From contig VDMD01000019.1 of NCBI GenBank assembly GCA_007026445.1, positions 1 to 64,000 of the forward strand: a stretch of 64,000 nt of DNA. The letters are read 5' to 3'. The position numbers and the translations under genes were made by a program. Source of the stretch: Schizophyllum amplum. Lineage: Eukaryota > Basidiomycota > Agaricomycetes > Agaricales > Schizophyllaceae. Each line of letters opens with the position of its first letter. Position 1 is the first letter of the stretch. Below, in pieces: positions 58,718-64,000 of this stretch. Under the pieces are notes generated by a model. That model saw only the letters and a list, made by a program, of their open reading frames with translations, made no database searches and was not told the origin of the DNA.

Positions 58718-59327
58718 ACGCTGCTGCCTTCTATATGGGAGCGCGGGCGTACTGCGCTCCGCCTAGAAGCACGCTGGGGTTCTGTACCGCCGTCCGTGTC
58801 AACATAGCTCTTTGCTGGTGAAGACGGGACGCACCAATGCAGACCTTTTCCGTATTCCCTGCCACGCCAAGAGGGCGTACTTGCAGAGACGCGCCGCGGG
58901 GTTCGAGGGCGCTTGCTGGGGCAGACGCGGACATTGAAGGGGATGGCGAGGGACGGCGAAACTGCCAAAGCCCAAGGAGAGAGTGATGAAACAGCCCGCG
59001 GTGAGAGAGAGGTGAAAAGAGGAGTCGACATCGAAGGAGAAGCCAGGACGCGTAAAGTCCGCGATCACACGTCGCGTTTCCTCTTTCGGAAACAATGTGA
59101 TGACACATTGTTCGTTTTTGTGTTCGTCGAGTCCTCGACAGGGCAGAGGGGCACGGCAGGGCATTGGATACAATATGGATTCGACGGCAGTCTTCAGAAG
59201 GGTACACGAAAGACACTGTATTTTTACAACCCAACTACGTAGTATCTTGAACAAGAAGGCGCATGCGCAGCTGAATGGCGGCGTCAGCAACCACACGAGG
59301 AGGGAGCGGAAACGAAGAACTCACATT
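58718..59327. other. Intergenic, no gene seen
   Basis: Short frames on both strands; none matches the neighbouring domain families. It probably contains the promoter of the tandem-domain gene and the 3' flank of the next one. Confidence 0.4.
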
Positions 59328-59961
59328 TCAATTGGCGACCTCGCAGACACCCATGGCACGCTTGGCGTTGAACCACTGGAGAGCGCTCCCGAGAGTGGAA
59401 GGGCACCAAGAGATGGGGTTGGAGACCTTGCCGGTGGCGAGAACGAACATCGACCTACATGGGAAGTCAGAGTAGATCAGAAGGATATGAGAGGACAACG
59501 CACGAGTCGTCGAAGACGCCAATGAATCGCCCACGAGCGATGGCGTAATACTTGGCGCTGTCGGTGGGGACGGCGCCGGCGACGAGCTCGTCGATGGGCA
59601 CAACGCCTAGCGCAATCCCGGCGCGGTGCTCCTGAGGGTTCATACAGACGAACGGGAAGGCGCCGACCGCGACGGCGGCGGGGTTGGCGTCGATCCAGTT
59701 CATCGTAGCGTCCTCGGGAGCCACGTTGGCGGGGGCGTTGACAGGCGCGTGGTTGGCGATGGCGTCCATCTGCACAACATCGTCGTCCGGCTCCGTGGGC
59801 GTGGGCGAGCTGGCCTGCGAGTCGGCGCCGGAATCCACAAGCGCATCGACGATGTCATCCAGCCCAATGAGCTGGAAGGCATTGTCGATGCTTTCTGCAG
59901 CCAGGAGTAAGCAGCGAATCGGCGGGAAGTCGAGCGGGTACTTACCAGTAGACACAGACAT
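59328..59961 (-). CDS. Acidic protein ending in a viroplasmin-like motif, three exons
   Basis: The exons 59961-59946 (16 nt), 59894-59504 and 59454-59328 join to 177 residues. The introns are 51 and 49 bp with GTAAGT/GTGCGT donors. The first half is acidic and Pro/Ala-rich. The C-terminal third begins KYYAIARGRFIGVFDD and continues with GKVSNPISWCPSTLGSALQW. The opening matches the first strands of an RNase H1 N-domain (Y-x-V/I-x-x-G-R-x-x-G-V-F), here diverged. It ends in VCEVAN at the stop. It is probably a relative of the tandem-domain protein next to it. Function unknown. Confidence 0.65.
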
Positions 59962-60283
59962 GGCAAGGTAAGAAGATGGGAGGGAGAAGGAAGTTGAACT
60001 TGGCGATATTCGATCGCGACGCGGCTTTTAAAAGCGGGGCCGTTGAGCCGGGTGGCCGGTGGGTATAGCGCGTTGACATGGTGTGACAGTCGATGCGCGC
60101 TCGCCCGGCGTTTGAAGGCGCGTGTCCTTGTACAGAGCGAGCGTGCACAATTGTCTCTCACCGACGTCGTGTCTTGTATCCGTCGAGGGCGCCGTACCGA
60201 GCCAGAGACGTCTAACTAGAGACTGGTAAGCATTCCAAAGACATGAACTTCGCGCCACAATCTCACCTGCGACAAGCGCCATT
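59962..60283. promoter_or_regulatory. Divergent 322-bp promoter spacer
   Basis: It separates two head-to-head genes (minus from 59961, plus from 60284). A palindromic GCTTTTAAAAGC lies at 60024-60035, about 65 bp upstream of the minus-strand start, and could serve as a TATA-like element. No other factor site is claimed. Confidence 0.4.
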
Positions 60284-63282
60284 ATGCCTGCTCGGGAGAT
60301 TCCGCGCGAGGAGAAAAAAAGCTTCAAGGGATGGGCAAAAGGAGTCAGGACTGACCAAGTCTTGGAGCCGATGTGGCAGCTGTACTGCGATGCAGCTCAG
60401 CGTGGCACAGCGCAGCGGCGGCGCGCTATGGCGACCATCTGCGAACGCTATCATTTTCAAATCCCACCGGAGACGCCGTTCAAGGCAGAAATCTACGGAC
60501 CTCTGCCTCCTTGGACGCCGGAGACGGTGTACGATCCGTTCGAGGGCCTGACCACCGAGGAGCAGAGGCAGACGCGACGTGAGAGGATGCGGAGATGGAT
60601 AATGTATGTCGCGTGGTTCTTTCCGTGATTGGTCAGCATATTGATCTCGACATCAGCGCTTGGAGAATTACTTCTCGTATCGCTACACTCGTCTCTCCCG
60701 GGCTCCCGCGCTCGCTACCGACCCCGGCTCAAACACGTACAATGTCCTCCTCGGCAAGCTGACCGGTGTCGAGCGCAAGCTCCGCGGGCGCTCTGCGGTC
60801 CAGCACTATCTCAGCCTCAGCACTGAGGAGCTCGCCCCAGTCTGGAAGTCTGCTTGGGAGGACGCCATACGCCAGAACAAGGTCGCTGCGGACACCAAGC
60901 AGTCCGGGAACTGGCGTGAGGGCGTTGCGAGGAAGGAGCTGAAGAAGAAAAGCGAGGAAGACCAGCAGTATTGGGCGCAGGCGGCGCAGGAGTACAACAC
61001 GGCGCAGAAGAACGAGTACAGCCGTCTGTTGGCGGAGCCAACATCCGAGAAGCCGGAAGATCGACAAGCGTGCGTGATCCTTCCCTTGACCATAGTCCGA
61101 GACTGACTAGCGTCCCAGTGCAATCAACGCCGCACCAAAATGGGTCGCTCCGATCCTGAACGGCATCTATGCGCGTACCGGCATGCACGCCGTGCTCCTC
61201 CTCGGAGGCCCCCTACCAAAATACAACGGCCAGCTCAACGTCATCTGCGTTGCAGCGGGGCACAATCATCAAGCCTCAGCGAAGCCGTGGCCCGAGTGGC
61301 CGGGGTTCAAGGAACAAGTGTCCGCACACTTCAAAAGCTACCTGGCGACAGCCTACAGTACGTCCCACGTCCCTATCTACTGCTTTATGTACTTACGAGA
61401 CCCCAGCTGCCGAGGAATGCGAGTCTGCGAGCCTGCAGAACGCCGAATTCGCGCCACAAACGACCGCAGGCACCGTGACTCTCGACACGGATGGCTTACT
61501 CACAATCGACCCCGAGGAGGACGACGACGAGGGCAAGATCACAGACGACGAGAGCGACGCCCCTGCCGCCCCTCCCGCGCCCAAGAAGAAGCCGCCCAAG
61601 AAGAAGCGCAAGGTGACCAAGAAAGTGAACGACGACGAGAGCGAGCCGCCTGCCCCGTCGAAGAAGCCGCGCCGTGCGAAAGCGAAACAAAAGGCTGCAC
61701 AGGAAGAGGAAGAGTCGGACGATGAGTCTGTCCGCGCCGACCTCATTCATCCACGGGCAAGTCGGAACGCGACTAGGCCTGCCGCTCTGGCCGGAGTGCG
61801 TATCGTCACCGGCGTACCCGAGCAAGGCACCTTCGACGTGACGCGTCCTCGCCAGACCTTTGACGCGAAGAGTCCGCCGGGCGTACGCGAGGGCCAGCGC
61901 AGGTTTTTGTGGGAGCGGGAGAAATTCCGCCTTACCCTCACAAACCGAATGCCCTCTATCGCGCGCAAGGACATGGCGGAATGGGACGCGGGGCATGCGG
62001 TTGATGCGGAGGGGCGTGTGGTTCGCCAGTCCAAGCAGGCGCCGACTCAGAACGGTGCAGAGAACACCTCTGCTGCATCCGCGACACCCTCTGGATCGGT
62101 ACCCAATGGTGCCCCGCCGACACCGTCTGCTGAGCCGCCGATGTCCACGCCGACGCTCCCGATCTCGCGCCCGAAGCCCCGGCCTTTGAAGAACGCTGCA
62201 TGGGGTCCCAAAAGCGTTGTGGACCGGGCTGCTGCAGATAAGGTCGGCACGGCTACCACGGCGACGCCCCCCGGCGCAGCTTCCGCGGTGGCGTCACCCG
62301 GCGGCGGGAGTCAGGAGCAGATGAATGTCGACCCTCCGTTCGACCGCCCTTCCACACCCTCCTCGCCATCCGGCAGCTCAGGCGGTATTGGTGGTGCCGT
62401 CAAGCGCCCTCGCGCGCCGTCCGCGCCTTCATCGCCATCCAAGGCTCGCCCGATGAAGAAGGCGCGCTCGGGTCTTTCGCTTATGACCGAAGAGGACTTC
62501 GCAGCTGCGGAGCGCCTGGAGGAGAACATGGACGAGGATGCAGACGAGGAGGAGGAGGAGGAGGAGGAGGAGGAGGAAGAGGAGGAGGAGGGCATCGAAC
62601 CGACCACTGGCAATGCAAGTCACCGTGCGCCGGACGCGTCGAGCGGAGCCACGAAGAAGGACGTGCCGGTCGAAGCTGCGAAGGATGTGCCGGCGGAGCT
62701 CACCGCGAAGGTCGTCCCGCTCGAATCCGCGACGGACGGCGCCCGCGACAAGATCAACGACGTGCCTGGCTGCCCCGCCGATGCGCCCGAATGGGTCTCC
62801 GCAAACTTTGCCCTTCTCCACACCCCCGAGCTGGGCAGCAAGTACCTAGCTGCCTTGCAAGCCTGGATGGCCCTGGAGGCGAAGTGGATTACGACGCGAA
62901 CAAGGGCACCAACTCGAAGGGGTCGTCGGATCGTCCAGAGGTCTTGGAGAAGTGGATTCGCGGAGGACGCGCACCTCGCACGAAGAAGCGTCCCGTTGTT
63001 GCAGACGTGGCGTCCTTCGAGGCAGACGTCTGGCGATGGTGGTCGGGGCTGCAGCCGGACTGGAGGAAGTTCAACGCCGACGGCCGCCCATCTGAGGATC
63101 GAGAGGTTGATGCATCGGCGGAGTGGGGCGTGCTCGGCGTTCACGGTCAGAACGGACTCCTGAACGCTGTTGCCGTCTCATGCTGGTGGGGGATGGCACT
63201 CGATGGGCGCGGCAGCCGTTCGTGGGATCGCTTCGTTGACGAGGTGATCTGGGCATGTGAGGAGCAGGCGGAGGTGGCGTAA
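60284..63282 (+). CDS. Large acidic Lys/Pro-rich chromatin-style protein, four exons, one frameshift
   Basis: The exons 60284-60607, 60657-61069, 61119-61357 and 61407-63282 are separated by three 49 bp introns. The first donor is GTCGCG, chosen because it keeps frame. The N-terminal part is helical. A middle stretch (LKKKSEEDQQYWAQAAQEYN) is HMG-box-like in composition. Exon 3 reads KWVAPILNGIYARTG and MHAVLLLGGPLP. Exon 4 has Lys/Pro nuclear-localisation-like clusters (APKKKPPKKKRKV), a run of 15 Glu codons (about 62548-62592) and a C-terminal block (DRPEVLEKWIRGGR, ADVWRWWSGLQPDW, NGLLNAVAVSCWWG). A one-base loss near 62880-62895 separates ALEAKW from DYDANKGT: the exon sum is one base short of 951 codons. 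It belongs to a family frequent in Agaricomycetes; role unknown, nuclear by composition. Confidence 0.7.
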
Positions 63283-64000
63283 AGTAAATCGTTTGTTATC
63301 TTTTCTTGCTGTTTTTGCTATGCCTAGCTGAGTTCGGGGCTCTCTCTTGTGTGCATGGTTCCTGTGTCGAGTATTTATTATGTATCCTATATGTACGGGG
63401 TCTCATATATCTTGTAGGCTCGTAGCGACGGGTTGTTTGTATCTTGTAGAAGTTGAACATGAAGTCATGTGACACGATGACGTTATTGAAGCACCTGACT
63501 GCGTGTTCGGGACTTGTAAATTTTCAGAGCGCCAACGCGGACGATGAGGAGACAGAGCCCACTGGCCAGGGTATCATTGGCAGCTTTCTTAGAGTGGTTG
63601 GGGAGGGCATTCGTTGTATTCACAGTCATATATACAACTACAACATAAGTCTTGCAGCAGCATCATGAAGAGCAGTACAAAGATAAGACGGTCGCTGCCG
63701 GCGACAATCTGCTGGATATGTTAGCCTCTGAAGGCAGGGAGTTGACTGTGACACACCAGCATGATGAGGAGGGGCCCATCAGACGTGTGGAGAGCCTGCG
63801 GCGGGGCCGCAACGCCGGGATTGCGCTCGCATTGTAGACGGTTCGTACGGCGGCCGTTGCATGCTGAAAGGGAGATAAAGAACGACTGGGGGTGTACAGT
63901 AGCGGTGGAGGTGCGGCGGTCCAGCCAGTCGCCGGGCGCGGCGGGGAGCGGGTAGCGGGTGCGCTGGGGAAGCGCGAGCGCGCTGGAGCTGGCGATCGGG
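63283..64000. other. 3' flank, no supported gene
   Basis: The TTTGTTATCTTTTCTTGC tract after the stop is a likely 3' UTR/poly(A) region. A 71-residue frame (63453-63668) and short frames after it show no recognisable domain. Confidence 0.35.

Overview
The window looks like a transposon-rich stretch of nuclear DNA from a basidiomycete fungus, most likely an Agaricomycete. The reasons are a KDZ-type transposase with its Cys-rich N-terminal cluster, a Helitron with a DUF6570-like N-terminus, a CACTA (Tnp2-like) remnant, a MYND-finger family gene and small F-box/RING genes. Almost every spliced gene has introns of about 46-54 bp with GTRNGT donors, CTRAY-like branch points and YAG acceptors. Nothing indicates bacterial, organellar or viral DNA. 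No tRNA, rRNA or CRISPR array was recognised. Function calls rest on motif recognition by eye; no database search was run.

Layout. 1-7653: a Helitron on the + strand whose 5' end lies outside the window. It has a Rep/Pif1 helicase reading frame broken by two frameshifts and a USP-like peptidase domain at the C-terminus. 8.2-13.7 kb: a same-strand run of small spliced genes of ubiquitin-ligase type (F-box plus nucleotidyltransferase fold, RING, coiled-coil RING, F-box); some are frameshifted. 14.7-24.5 kb: mostly decayed sequence with a tiny coiled-coil ORF, a broken MYND gene on the minus strand, long polypurine tracts and fragments of an uncharacterised fungal family. 24.8-26.5 kb: a clean six-exon Ulp1-like (C48) peptidase gene. 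26.6-28.3 kb: a small inverted-repeat locus. 28.4-31.4 kb: a two-exon minus-strand gene of 977 codons with features of an unplaced RNase-H-fold transposase.

33.7-36.9 kb: a degenerate CACTA transposase on the minus strand. 38-43 kb: weak or decayed genes, including a paralogue of the family seen at 24 kb. 44.1-50.2 kb: a minus-strand gene for a long repetitive coiled-coil protein with a hydrophobic C-terminus, built from a 112-residue (336 bp) super-repeat. It is split by a 3.2 kb element with long terminal inverted repeats and a roughly 9 bp target duplication, and it also carries a 1-nt frameshift. 50.6-51.4 kb: degenerate GC-rich minisatellite.

51.4-63.3 kb: a KDZ locus. A multi-exon KDZ transposase is followed, moving up the coordinate axis on the same (minus) strand, by a 321-residue protein of unknown function, a 211-residue protein with two tandem RNase H1/viroplasmin-like N-domains, and a 177-residue protein with one degenerate copy. 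From a 322 bp divergent spacer a large acidic, Lys/Pro-rich chromatin-style protein is read on the + strand. The spacing and tidy gene structures of this block suggest, but do not prove, that these genes travel or work with the KDZ element. It is the best candidate here for an incompletely described system, together with the 28-31 kb candidate transposase.
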